Shown here: piece after piece, positions 8,427 to 15,890 of the stretch
How the letters are laid out: each line of letters opens with the position of its first letter
Numbering within the stretch: the first letter of the stretch is position 1
From: VBDM01 sp035519135
GTDB lineage: Bacteria > Pseudomonadota > Gammaproteobacteria > Burkholderiales > SG8-39
Reading direction: 5' to 3'
Assembly (NCBI GenBank): GCA_035519135.1
Contig: DATIWX010000044.1
Location: forward strand, 1-64,000
DNA: 64,000 nucleotides
Position numbers and translations under genes: made by a program
Notes under the pieces: generated by a model
Database searches by the model: none
Told to the model about the DNA's origin: nothing
What the model saw: only the letters and a program-made list of their open reading frames with translations

Positions 8427-9674
8427 ATGCACTGGTTCGGCCTGCTCTTCCTAGCGGCGCTCGCGCTTGCCACCGCGGCGCGCCTGTGGCTTTCGCGACG
8501 CCACATCCGGCACATAGCGTCGAACCGCGACGCCGTACCCCGGGAGTTTGCGGACCGCATCTCCCTCGCTGCGCATCAAAAGGCCGCGGACTACAACGTC
8601 GCCAAGGCGCGCGCGGGCCTCGTCGAAACGCTGACGGCGGCAGCGCTGACGCTGGCGTTCACCTTCGGTGGCGGACTGCAGTTGCTCTCGGGACTTTGCG
8701 AGCGCGCATTCCAGCCCGGCGGGTACGCCCACGGCATCGCGCTGATCGTCTCGGTCGTCGTCGTTTCGAGCGTGATCGATCTTCCTTTCAGCCTGTACCG
8801 GACTTTCGTGATCGAGGCCCGCTTCGGCTTCAACCGCATGAGCCTGCGCCTGTTCGTGCTCGATCTGGTCAAAGGGGCGGCGATCGGCGCGGCGCTGGGA
8901 ATCCCGCTCGTGTTCGTGGTGCTGTGGCTGATGGCGAAAGCCGGCCCCTGGTGGTGGGTTGCGGTATGGCTGGTGTGGGTCGCGTTCAGCCTCTTCGTGG
9001 CGATGATCGTGCCGACCTTCATCGCCCCCCTGTTCAACAAGTTCTCACCCCTCGAAGACTCGAGCCTGCGCAGCCGCATCGAGGCCCTGCTCGCGAAATG
9101 CGGATTCCGCTCGCGCGGCCTGTTCGTCATGGACGGCTCCAAGCGCTCGAGCCACGGCAACGCCTATTTCACCGGTCTCGGCGCGGCCAAGCGCATCGTG
9201 CTGTTCGATACGCTGGTCTCGCGCCTCGCCCCGCCGGAGCTCGAGGCGGTCCTCGCCCACGAGCTAGGGCATTTCTCCCGCCACCACGTCTGGAAGCGCT
9301 TGGCCGTGGGGTCCGCGGTGAGCCTGGCGCTGCTGTGGGCCCTGGGATGGCTGATGGCCCAGGCGTGGTTCTACTCCTCCCTGGGAGTGAGCTCGCCCGG
9401 CACCGCCATGGCGCTGATCCTGTTTTTCATGATCGCCCCCTCGTTCATGTTCCTGCTGCAGCCGCTCGCGAGCCTCTATTCGCGCCGCCACGAATTCGAG
9501 GCGGACGCGTATGCCGCGCAACACGCCGATGCCGGCGAGCTGGTGCGCGCCCTGGTCAAGCTCTACGAGGACAACGCGGCGACGCTCACTCCCGACCCGC
9601 TGCATTCGGCGGTCTACGACTCGCACCCGCCGGCGCCGCTGCGCATCGCCCGGCTGCAAGCCCTGCACGCGTAG
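8427..9674 (+). CDS. M48 Ste24-type membrane metalloprotease
   Basis: A 415-residue integral membrane zinc protease of the CAAX-prenyl-protease/Ste24 type. Several membrane segments flank the catalytic part. The HELGH zinc motif is at 278-282, and the third ligand glutamate is in RRHEFEADAYA. In bacteria without prenylated CAAX proteins the natural substrate is unknown, and membrane protein quality control is likely. It starts 71 nt from the divergent orn start and is followed closely by phhB. Confidence 0.92.
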   Translation: MHWFGLLFLAALALATAARLWLSRRHIRHIASNRDAVPREFADRISLAAHQKAADYNVAKARAGLVETLTAAALTLAFTFGGGLQLLSGLCERAFQPGGYAHGIALIVSVVVVSSVIDLPFSLYRTFVIEARFGFNRMSLRLFVLDLVKGAAIGAALGIPLVFVVLWLMAKAGPWWWVAVWLVWVAFSLFVAMIVPTFIAPLFNKFSPLEDSSLRSRIEALLAKCGFRSRGLFVMDGSKRSSHGNAYFTGLGAAKRIVLFDTLVSRLAPPELEAVLAHELGHFSRHHVWKRLAVGSAVSLALLWALGWLMAQAWFYSSLGVSSPGTAMALILFFMIAPSFMFLLQPLASLYSRRHEFEADAYAAQHADAGELVRALVKLYEDNAATLTPDPLHSAVYDSHPPAPLRIARLQALHA

Positions 9675-9683
9675 GAGACCGCC

Positions 9684-10019
9684 ATGCCCTCGCTCGCATC
9701 GATGAAATGCAAGGATCTCCCCGCCGGCACTCCGGCGCTCAGCCGAGCGAGAATCGACGCACTGCTCAAGGAAGTGCCGGGCTGGAGCTACGACGGAAAG
9801 GTGATCAGCAAGACCTTCTCCTTCAAGAATTACTACGAGACGCTCGCCTTCGTGAACGCGGTCGCGTGGATCGTGCATCTCGAGGACCATCACCCGGACA
9901 TGGCCGTCAGCTACAACCGCTGCCGCGTGGAGTTCAGCACGCACTCGATCGGGGGGATCTCCGAGAACGACTTCATCTGCGCCGCCAAGATCGAGGCGCT
10001 CCCCGGGATGCGAGCGTGA
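9684..10019 (+). CDS. phhB: Pterin-4a-carbinolamine dehydratase
   Basis: A 111-residue enzyme that dehydrates 4a-hydroxytetrahydropterin formed by aromatic amino acid hydroxylases. The family pattern is present: VHLEDHHPDM with the catalytic histidines, then YNRCRVEFSTHSIGGISENDF. A GTAGGAG ribosome site precedes the ATG. No phenylalanine hydroxylase is in this window. The stop overlaps the GTG start of the next gene. Confidence 0.93.
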   Translation: MPSLASMKCKDLPAGTPALSRARIDALLKEVPGWSYDGKVISKTFSFKNYYETLAFVNAVAWIVHLEDHHPDMAVSYNRCRVEFSTHSIGGISENDFICAAKIEALPGMRA

Positions 10020-10327
10020 AGGCGGTCTACTCCTCGCTCAACCTGGTCGAGGCCCACCATCTCAAGAACGTGCTGGCAGCCGCGGGAATCCGCTGCAGAA
10101 TGAAGAACGAGGAGCTGGTGCGTCTCGCCGGCGAGATTCCCTTTCCGGAGTGCGCCCTGCAGCTCCTCGTCGAGCGCGCCGAGGACGTCCCGGCGGCGGA
10201 AGCGCTGGTGCGCGATTTCCTCAAGCCCCGGCCACAGGCTAGCCCTACATGGCGTTGCAGCCGCTGCGGCGAAACCAGCGAGGGGCAGTTCACCGCCTGC
10301 TGGAGCTGTGGCGCCGATCGCCCCTGA
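10016..10327 (+). CDS. DUF2007 protein with C-terminal zinc ribbon
   Basis: A 103-residue protein. Residues 1-70 fit the DUF2007 putative signal-transducing fold (VYSSLNLVEAHHLKNVL, then a conserved GEIPFPEC). Residues 79-98 add a zinc-ribbon-like tail with C81, C84, C95 and C98. The start is a GTG at 10016 that overlaps the phhB stop (GTGA), so translation is coupled to phhB. No membrane segment is visible. The function is unknown, and the link with pterin recycling is only positional. Confidence 0.8.
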   Translation: MKAVYSSLNLVEAHHLKNVLAAAGIRCRMKNEELVRLAGEIPFPECALQLLVERAEDVPAAEALVRDFLKPRPQASPTWRCSRCGETSEGQFTACWSCGADRP

Positions 10328-10334
10328 GACCGGG

Positions 10335-11258
10335 TCAGCTGGCCACCCCGGCCAGGCCCACGAGGAGCAGCAGAAGCAGCCACATCACCAGCGCGCGCCA
10401 GGCCAGCCCCACCAGGCTGTCCATGTGACCGACATCGGCCGGATCCCCCAGACCCAGCGGCGGCCTGTCGAGCAGCCTTCCTCCAATGACGACCGGCATG
10501 CCCAGCCGCACGCCGATCGCTCCGGCCCCGCTCGATAGCACCGCGCCGAGCGCGCGGTCGGGCCAGGTCGGCGCCTGGGTGCGCCAGCAGTAGACCGCGT
10601 TCTCGAAGTCGCCCACGATGGCGAAAGCGGCGGCGGTGAATCGCGAGGGAAGCCAGTCGAGCGCCGCGAACGCGCCGCGGGCGAACTGGTTGAACCGCCC
10701 CAGTTCCGGCGACACGCTTTCGCTCCAGCGGCTGTCGAGAAACATCGACAGGCGATAGAAGATCGCGCCCGTTGGCCCCGGCAGCAGCACGAACCAGAAG
10801 ATCACACCGAAAACGTAGCGGTGGGACGAGACCAGGGCCGCTTCGAGAGCGAGGCGCGTGACGGCCTCGCGGTCGAGGTCGGAGCAGTCTTCCTGGCGCC
10901 ATGCTGAAAGCACCTCTCGCGCCTTGACCATATCGTCCCTCTTGAGCGCCGCGTGGATATCGGTGAAGAAGTGGCTGCGCTGGCGAAACCCCATCGTCAG
11001 GTAAAGCGCCCCGACGTTCAACAGGAACGCCAACACGGGGCTGCTTGCGCTGGCCACCGCATAGGCGCCCCACGCGACTACGACAGCGGGCAGCACGGCA
11101 ACAAACCACGCGACCTTGCCCTGCTGCGGCTCGCCCGCGTTGAACAGGCCCTCGAGCCAGCCCGCGTAGCGCGCCAGGAGCGAATACAGGTAGCGGCGGT
11201 CGGCGAGCGGCCGCCATTGCTCCAGAAGCAGCGCCGCGATGAGGGAGAGGAGGCTCAT
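10335..11258 (-). CDS. CobD/CbiB (AmpE-like) family membrane protein
   Basis: A 307-residue integral membrane protein with hydrophobic segments near residues 1-12, 48-85, 148-165 and 280-303. Pieces such as FLLNVGALYLTMGFRQ, then HRYVFGVIFWFVLLPGPTGAIFYRL and MDSLVGLAWRAL, match the CbiB/CobD superfamily, which includes the adenosylcobinamide-phosphate synthase and AmpE. There are no other cobalamin genes here, so an AmpE-like or unknown role is more likely than B12 synthesis. It ends 7 nt from the convergent DUF2007 gene. Confidence 0.75.
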   Translation of the reverse strand: MSLLSLIAALLLEQWRPLADRRYLYSLLARYAGWLEGLFNAGEPQQGKVAWFVAVLPAVVVAWGAYAVASASSPVLAFLLNVGALYLTMGFRQRSHFFTDIHAALKRDDMVKAREVLSAWRQEDCSDLDREAVTRLALEAALVSSHRYVFGVIFWFVLLPGPTGAIFYRLSMFLDSRWSESVSPELGRFNQFARGAFAALDWLPSRFTAAAFAIVGDFENAVYCWRTQAPTWPDRALGAVLSSGAGAIGVRLGMPVVIGGRLLDRPPLGLGDPADVGHMDSLVGLAWRALVMWLLLLLLVGLAGVAS

Positions 11259-11275
11259 CGGGTGTGCCTCACCGC

Positions 11276-11884
11276 TCAGCCTCTCAGGTAGGCATGCAGG
11301 TTCATGAGCATCCCCGCCGTCGCGCCCCAGATGTAGTGCGTCTGCCAGGGGATGGCGTAGTAGTAACGCTCCCGCCCTTCGAACAGCACCTGGTTTCTCT
11401 GGTGGTTCGCAGGGTCTAGCAGGAACGCCAGGGGCGCCTCGAAGACTTCGGCCACCTCGAATTCATCGGGCCTGAGCTCAAGTGGCGGGGTAACGAGACC
11501 GACCACCGGAGTGACCCGGTATCCGGTCACCGTCACGTACTGGGGCAGCTCTCCGAGAAGCTCTACCCGCTCGGCCGCGAGGCCGATCTCCTCGAGCGTC
11601 TCCCTCATTGCGGTCTCCGAGGCGCCGGCGTCTCCTGGCTCGGTACGACCTCCAGGGAAACTGATCTGTCCCGCGTGGTCGTGCAGATGCGCCGTACGAC
11701 GGGTGAACAGGACCGTCAGCTCCCGCTCGCGCCTGACCACGGGGACCAGCACAGCCGCCGGACGGATTTCGCGGTCGCTGCGCCAAAGGTGACCGTCCCC
11801 TGCGGTCACCGGCTGGACGCTGCGGAGCCCGGCGAAGCGCGAGCGCAGCCAGGTTTCGTCCGGAACGAAGGAAGGGGTATTCAT
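11276..11884 (-). CDS. CoA pyrophosphatase-like Nudix hydrolase
   Basis: A 202-residue Nudix protein. The CoA-type signature before the Nudix box is seen as LFTRRTAHLHDHAGQISFPGG (residues 59-79, with the second R, the G and FPGG conserved). The Nudix box itself runs to about 102, with the metal-binding RETLEEIGL. Family members cleave CoA and acyl-CoAs to 4'-phosphopantetheine and 3',5'-ADP. The gene lies 17 nt upstream of the CobD-like gene on the same strand, so they are probably cotranscribed. Confidence 0.9.
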   Translation of the reverse strand: MNTPSFVPDETWLRSRFAGLRSVQPVTAGDGHLWRSDREIRPAAVLVPVVRRERELTVLFTRRTAHLHDHAGQISFPGGRTEPGDAGASETAMRETLEEIGLAAERVELLGELPQYVTVTGYRVTPVVGLVTPPLELRPDEFEVAEVFEAPLAFLLDPANHQRNQVLFEGRERYYYAIPWQTHYIWGATAGMLMNLHAYLRG

Positions 11885-11946
11885 GTCGCGCGATCGTTGC
11901 AGCCGTCTATTCTACGCGGCGTCGCCGCACGACGACGCCCCGGAAT

Positions 11947-11976
11947 TTGCCTTGGCTCCCTCACCCCGGCTATTCT
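11947..11976 (+). promoter_or_regulatory. Possible promoter of the small secreted protein
   Basis: TTGCCT (11947-11952), an 18-nt spacer and TATTCT (11971-11976) form a weak sigma-70-like pair, about 64 nt before the start codon at 12040. Both boxes match the consensus in four of six positions. Confidence 0.35.
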
Positions 11977-12039
11977 ATCGGCAGCCGGAATACGATCGCC
12001 GCGGTCGGCGTTTACATGGACCTTCAAAAGGAGAACTGG

Positions 12040-12285
12040 ATGAAGATTCGTCTTGCAGCCCTGTTTGCCGCGCTCACGCTCGCGAGCGCGTCTGCGTTTG
12101 CGTTCCACTGCCCCGCCGACATGAAGAAGATCGACGAGGCCATGGCGAAGAACCCCAAGCTGTCCGCGCAGCAGATGGCCGACGTCAAGAAATTCCGCGC
12201 GGACGGTGAAGCCCTTCACAAGGCGGGCAAGCACCAGGAGTCGGTCGACACCCTGGCCAAGGCGATGAAGATCCTGGGCATCTGA
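12040..12285 (+). CDS. Small secreted helical protein of unknown function
   Basis: An 81-residue protein with a clear signal peptide: MKIR, a hydrophobic run to about residue 20 and a likely cleavage after ASAFA. The mature part of about 60 residues starts FHCPADM. It reads as two or three amphipathic helices rich in Lys, Ala and Met, and the second half (ADGEALHKAGKHQESVDTL) resembles a single TPR hairpin. One cysteine and several histidines could bind metal or heme, but no known motif is complete. The start is set by AAAAGGAG 8 nt before the ATG. It is monocistronic and closed by a terminator. I do not recognise the family. Confidence 0.75.
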   Translation: MKIRLAALFAALTLASASAFAFHCPADMKKIDEAMAKNPKLSAQQMADVKKFRADGEALHKAGKHQESVDTLAKAMKILGI

Positions 12286-12300
12286 TCACCGTTACAGCGA

Positions 12301-12327
12301 AAACGCCGCGATTCGCGGCGTTTTTTT
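12301..12327 (+). terminator. Intrinsic terminator, possibly bidirectional
   Basis: A 10-bp stem (AAACGCCGCG / CGCGGCGTTT) with a 3-nt ATT loop is followed by seven T residues on the plus strand. It is 15 nt after the small secreted protein gene. On the minus strand it has only four T residues, but it lies 13 nt past the convergent pip stop and could end that transcript too. Confidence 0.88.
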
Positions 12328-12340
12328 CGCCCGCGCCACT

Positions 12341-13321
12341 CTAGTCTGCGAACGAGCGCGAACTCTTGAAGCGTTCGGTGGCTTCGACCAGGGCGCCCAG
12401 GATTCCCGGTTCCCAGGCGGAGTGCCCGGCGTCGGGTACGATGCGGTAGGCGGCCCGCGGCCAGACGCGGTGCAGCTCGTGTGCGGACACGAGCGGGCAG
12501 ACCATGTCGTAGCGCCCCTGTACGATGACTCCCGGAACGTCGCGGAGCCGTCCGGCGCTCTCGAGCAACGCGTTCTCTCCGAGAAAGATGTTGTTGACGA
12601 AATAGTGCGCCTCGATTCGCGCAAGCCCCAGCGCCACCACATCCCCGGCAAAGTACGCCACGGTCTCGGGGCTGGGGAACAGGGTCGAGCAGGAACCCTC
12701 GTAGACGCTCCACGCGCGCGCAGCCGGCATGTGGACCGCCGGATCCGGGTCGACCAGGCGGCGGTGATAGTTGCCGAGCAGGTCCCCGCGCTCCGACGGG
12801 GGGAGAAAACCGGAGAATTTCTCCCACGGCTCGGGGAAGACGCTGCGCAGGCCGTAGAGGAACCATTCGATCTCGCTTCTGCGGCACAGGAAGATGCCGC
12901 GAAGAACGAGGCCGAGGCAACGCTCCGGATGAGCTTCCGCGTAGGCGATCGCCAGGGTACTGCCCCAGGAACCGCCGAACACCAGCCAGCGCTCCACGCC
13001 CAGGTGCCGGCGCAGCGTCTCCAGATCACCGATCAGGTGCGTGGTCGTGTTGTCGCGCAGCTCGCCGAGCGGCGCCGAGCGTCCCGCCCCGCGCTGGTCG
13101 TACACGATGATGCGATAGGCGTCCGGGTCGAAGAACCGCCGGTGCTTGGGCGTGCTGCCCGCCCCCGGGCCGCCGTGAAGAAAGACCGCGGGAATGCCGT
13201 CGGCGCGCCCGCTTTCCTCCCAGTACATCGAGTGCAGGGGGTCGAGGCGCAGCATGCCGCTCGCGCGCGGCTCGATCTCCGGGAATAGCCCGGGGATGCC
13301 CAGGCTGGCGAGCTCGCCCAT
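12341..13321 (-). CDS. pip: Prolyl iminopeptidase
   Basis: A 326-residue alpha/beta hydrolase (peptidase family S33) that removes N-terminal proline from peptides. HGGPG at 49-53 forms the oxyanion site. The nucleophile is S118 in GGSWGS, and the catalytic histidine is in DAGHSAWEP near the C-terminus. The cap-domain features typical of Pip (NTTTHLIGDLE, and FLCRRSEIEWFLYG) are present. The ATG at 13321 fits the usual LFPEIEP start. It ends a leftward run after the quinone reductase, with 8 nt between them. Confidence 0.95.
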   Translation of the reverse strand: MGELASLGIPGLFPEIEPRASGMLRLDPLHSMYWEESGRADGIPAVFLHGGPGAGSTPKHRRFFDPDAYRIIVYDQRGAGRSAPLGELRDNTTTHLIGDLETLRRHLGVERWLVFGGSWGSTLAIAYAEAHPERCLGLVLRGIFLCRRSEIEWFLYGLRSVFPEPWEKFSGFLPPSERGDLLGNYHRRLVDPDPAVHMPAARAWSVYEGSCSTLFPSPETVAYFAGDVVALGLARIEAHYFVNNIFLGENALLESAGRLRDVPGVIVQGRYDMVCPLVSAHELHRVWPRAAYRIVPDAGHSAWEPGILGALVEATERFKSSRSFAD

Positions 13322-13329
13322 CCGGACCG

Positions 13330-14304
13330 TTACGGGATCAGTATCGTCGACCCCGTGGTCTTGCGCGCTTCGAGATCGCGGTGCGCTTGCGCCGCGTCCT
13401 TGAGGGCGTAGCGGTGGTTGATCTCGATCTTCACCTTGCCCGAGGAGACGACGTCGAACAGGTCCTTCGCAGTGGCCACCAGATCGTCGCGCTTGCCGGT
13501 GTAGGTCACCAGGGTCGGGCGCGTGAGGTACAAGGATCCTTTTTGCTGCAGCACCCCCAGCTCGAAAGGCGGAACCGTGCCCGAGGCGTTGCCGAAGCTC
13601 ACCATCATCCCGCGCGGCTGCAGGCAGTCGAGCGAGCCCATGAAGGTATCCTTCCCTACCGAGTCGTAGACGACCGGCACGCCCTTTCCGCCGGTGAGCG
13701 CCTTGACGCGCTCGACGAAGTTCTCCTTGCGGTAGTTGATGCAGTGATCGGCGCCGTGCGCCTTGGCGAGCGCGCACTTCTCCTCCGATCCCGCGGTGCC
13801 GATCACCGTAGCACCCAGGGTCTTGAGCCACTGGCAGGCGATCAGGCCGACCCCGCCCGCCGCGGCATGGAATAGGACGGTCTCCCCGGAACGCACCTTG
13901 TAGGTCTGCCTCAAGAGGTACTGCGCGGTCATGCCCTTGAGCATCATGGCGGCACCGGTCTCGAAGGAGATTGAATCGGGAAGAACTAGCAGGCGCTCGG
14001 CCGGCATGACGCGAACTTCCGAATAGGCGCCCGGAGCTCCGCCCGAGTACGCGACGCGGTCGCCGGCCTTGACGTGGGTGACGCCCGTTCCGACCGCCTC
14101 GACCACGCCCGCCGCCTCGTTGCCCATCCCAGAGGGCAGCGCGATCTTGTACACGCCCGAGCGCTGATAGACGTCGAGGAAGTTGAGCCCGCAGGCCTTG
14201 TGGCGCACGCGCGCCTCGCCCGGACCGGGATCGCCCACCTGGGCGTCTTCCCATTTCAGGACTTCCGGACCGCCTTGTTGTTGGATACGAATGGCTTTGG
14301 GCAT
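13330..14304 (-). CDS. NADPH:quinone reductase, zinc-independent
   Basis: A 324-residue medium-chain reductase of the QorA type. The N-terminal GroES-like half contains KACGLNFLDVYQRSGVY, with LNF in place of the zinc cysteine, so no catalytic zinc is expected. The Rossmann half carries AAAGGVGLIACQWLKTLGA for NADPH and AGSEEKCALAKAHGADH. It reduces quinones by one or two electrons. The start at 14304 has AAGGAGAAGC just upstream. Confidence 0.92.
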   Translation of the reverse strand: MPKAIRIQQQGGPEVLKWEDAQVGDPGPGEARVRHKACGLNFLDVYQRSGVYKIALPSGMGNEAAGVVEAVGTGVTHVKAGDRVAYSGGAPGAYSEVRVMPAERLLVLPDSISFETGAAMMLKGMTAQYLLRQTYKVRSGETVLFHAAAGGVGLIACQWLKTLGATVIGTAGSEEKCALAKAHGADHCINYRKENFVERVKALTGGKGVPVVYDSVGKDTFMGSLDCLQPRGMMVSFGNASGTVPPFELGVLQQKGSLYLTRPTLVTYTGKRDDLVATAKDLFDVVSSGKVKIEINHRYALKDAAQAHRDLEARKTTGSTILIP

Positions 14305-14368
14305 TGCTTCTCCTTGAATTGAACGATCGTTGTTCAGCGCGGATACAGGCGCGCGCCGGAGCGCCGCG

Positions 14369-14674
14369 TCATTTTTTCGCAGGCGCTTCGCCGTCTTCGG
14401 GCGGCTGCGAGGCACCGGTCGAGGCGGCACCCGCGGCGGCTTCCGCGGCGCCTTGCATCGCGGCGAGCCCGGCCTTCTGCATCTCCAGCGCCTGAATGCT
14501 CATGCGCAGGACGTTGAGATTCATGTTGAGCCAGGTCTCCACCGACTTCAGCTCGGCGATACGCCTGTCGACCTCGCTTATCGCGGCCGTCGGCGCGCCC
14601 AACCCCGCCAGCGGCAGGCCCATGGGACCCCACAGGTTCTTCAGGAATTCGAACGGATCCGGTGGAGTAGCCAT
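14369..14674 (-). CDS. phaM: PhaM-type polyhydroxyalkanoate granule regulator
   Basis: A 101-residue protein starting with DPFEFLKNLWGPMGLP, then the core DVDRRIAELKSVETWLNMNLN (written here loosely; the sequence has EVDRRIAEL at the start) and RMSIQALEMQK, and a low-complexity Ala/Pro tail that ends in KK. This is the PhaM pattern: a protein that links the PHA synthase PhaC, the granule and DNA in Ralstonia-type bacteria. The lysine-rich DNA-binding tail is short here (only PAKK). No phaC, phaA or phaB lies in the window. It starts 12 nt after the patatin stop, which suggests one operon. Confidence 0.85.
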   Translation of the reverse strand: MATPPDPFEFLKNLWGPMGLPLAGLGAPTAAISEVDRRIAELKSVETWLNMNLNVLRMSIQALEMQKAGLAAMQGAAEAAAGAASTGASQPPEDGEAPAKK

Positions 14675-14685
14675 AGATCTTAAGT

Positions 14686-15843
14686 TTATTGTCGGGGACC
14701 CAAAAACTCCAGCAACTCGGTGCGACGCGCCATGGTGTCCTGGTACCCCAGATCGATCAGCGCCCTGCAGTAACCCGCCTCGAACAGCAGGTAGCTCGCG
14801 AGATTCGAACCGTTGCGGTTCATCGCGCCTATCCCTCGCAGGAGGAACCTCACTGTCCACGGCAGCTCCTGGACATGGCGCACCACCATGCGCTCGATAG
14901 GCTGGCTGGGGGAGATCACCAGCACCTTGATCTGCCGCAGCGGCAGTCCGGCTTCCCGGACTTTTTCCGGAGGAATGAGACTGATGGTGCGGTTGATCCG
15001 CTGCACCAGCTCGATGTCGGCGTTGAGACTGTCCAGGAAAATGCTGTTCAGGGCATGCCCCGCGATCTGCGCGACCGACGGATACAGGTTGCCGCGCACC
15101 CGGGGGGGCTCCGCGTTCGAGTCCTGCCTGGCGGTGCTGACCACCAGCACGCGGTCGGCCCCGAGGTGGAGGGCGGGACTGATCGGCGCGATCTGGCGCA
15201 TCGAGCCGTCGCCGAAGTACTCGCGGTTGATCTTTACGGCGGGGAAGATGAAGGGCAGCGCCGCGGAGGCCATCAAATGCTCGGCCCTGATCGGCATGGC
15301 CGCACCGACACGCTGGGTGCGCTCCCACGCCTCGGTGTCGGGCCCGCCCTGGTAGAAGGAGACGCTCTGTCCGGACGAATAGCCGGAGCAGGTGATCGAG
15401 ATCGCGTACAGGTGGCCGTTGTCGATGTTCTCCTGCACCCGGCCGAAGTCGAGGCGGCGGGCCAGCATTTCGGCGAGCGGGGAATTGTCGAGCAGCGAGG
15501 TGGGGCTGGTGCGCGACAGGAGCGTCAACGCCGCGAGCCATCGCGCGCCCTTGCGGGCGATGGCGACAGGGTCCGACCGGTACACATGATGCACGTGGAA
15601 GTTCTCCCACACGTCCATGAGCCGGTCGACAGCCGCGTTGAAATCGTCGGCGAAGACGGCGAGCGTGGCGGCATTGATCGCACCCGCCGACGTGCCGCAC
15701 AGGATCGGGAACGGGTTCTTTTCTTCCCGAGGCAGGAGCTCCCTCACCGCCTTCAGGACACCGACCTGATAAGCCGCCCGTGCACCGCCCCCCGTCAGAA
15801 CGAGGCCCGCCTTGGATTTCATGAACTCGGAATTCAGGGCCAT
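14686..15843 (-). CDS. Patatin-like phospholipase
   Basis: A 385-residue patatin-domain hydrolase. LTGGGARAAYQVGVL is the oxyanion glycine-rich loop, CGTSAGAIN holds the nucleophile serine of GxSxG, and FGDGSMRQ holds the aspartate of the Ser-Asp dyad. There is no signal peptide, so the enzyme should be cytoplasmic or peripheral. The C-terminal 100 residues resemble the DUF3336-free bacterial patatins with a helical tail. It lies immediately upstream of phaM. Patatins are also known among granule-associated proteins, so a role at PHA granules is possible but unproved. Confidence 0.9.
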   Translation of the reverse strand: MALNSEFMKSKAGLVLTGGGARAAYQVGVLKAVRELLPREEKNPFPILCGTSAGAINAATLAVFADDFNAAVDRLMDVWENFHVHHVYRSDPVAIARKGARWLAALTLLSRTSPTSLLDNSPLAEMLARRLDFGRVQENIDNGHLYAISITCSGYSSGQSVSFYQGGPDTEAWERTQRVGAAMPIRAEHLMASAALPFIFPAVKINREYFGDGSMRQIAPISPALHLGADRVLVVSTARQDSNAEPPRVRGNLYPSVAQIAGHALNSIFLDSLNADIELVQRINRTISLIPPEKVREAGLPLRQIKVLVISPSQPIERMVVRHVQELPWTVRFLLRGIGAMNRNGSNLASYLLFEAGYCRALIDLGYQDTMARRTELLEFLGPRQ

Positions 15844-15890
15844 GCGCCGGGTTCGTTGGTTTGGAGTGGCGGCCGCGTGTTCCCGGAACG

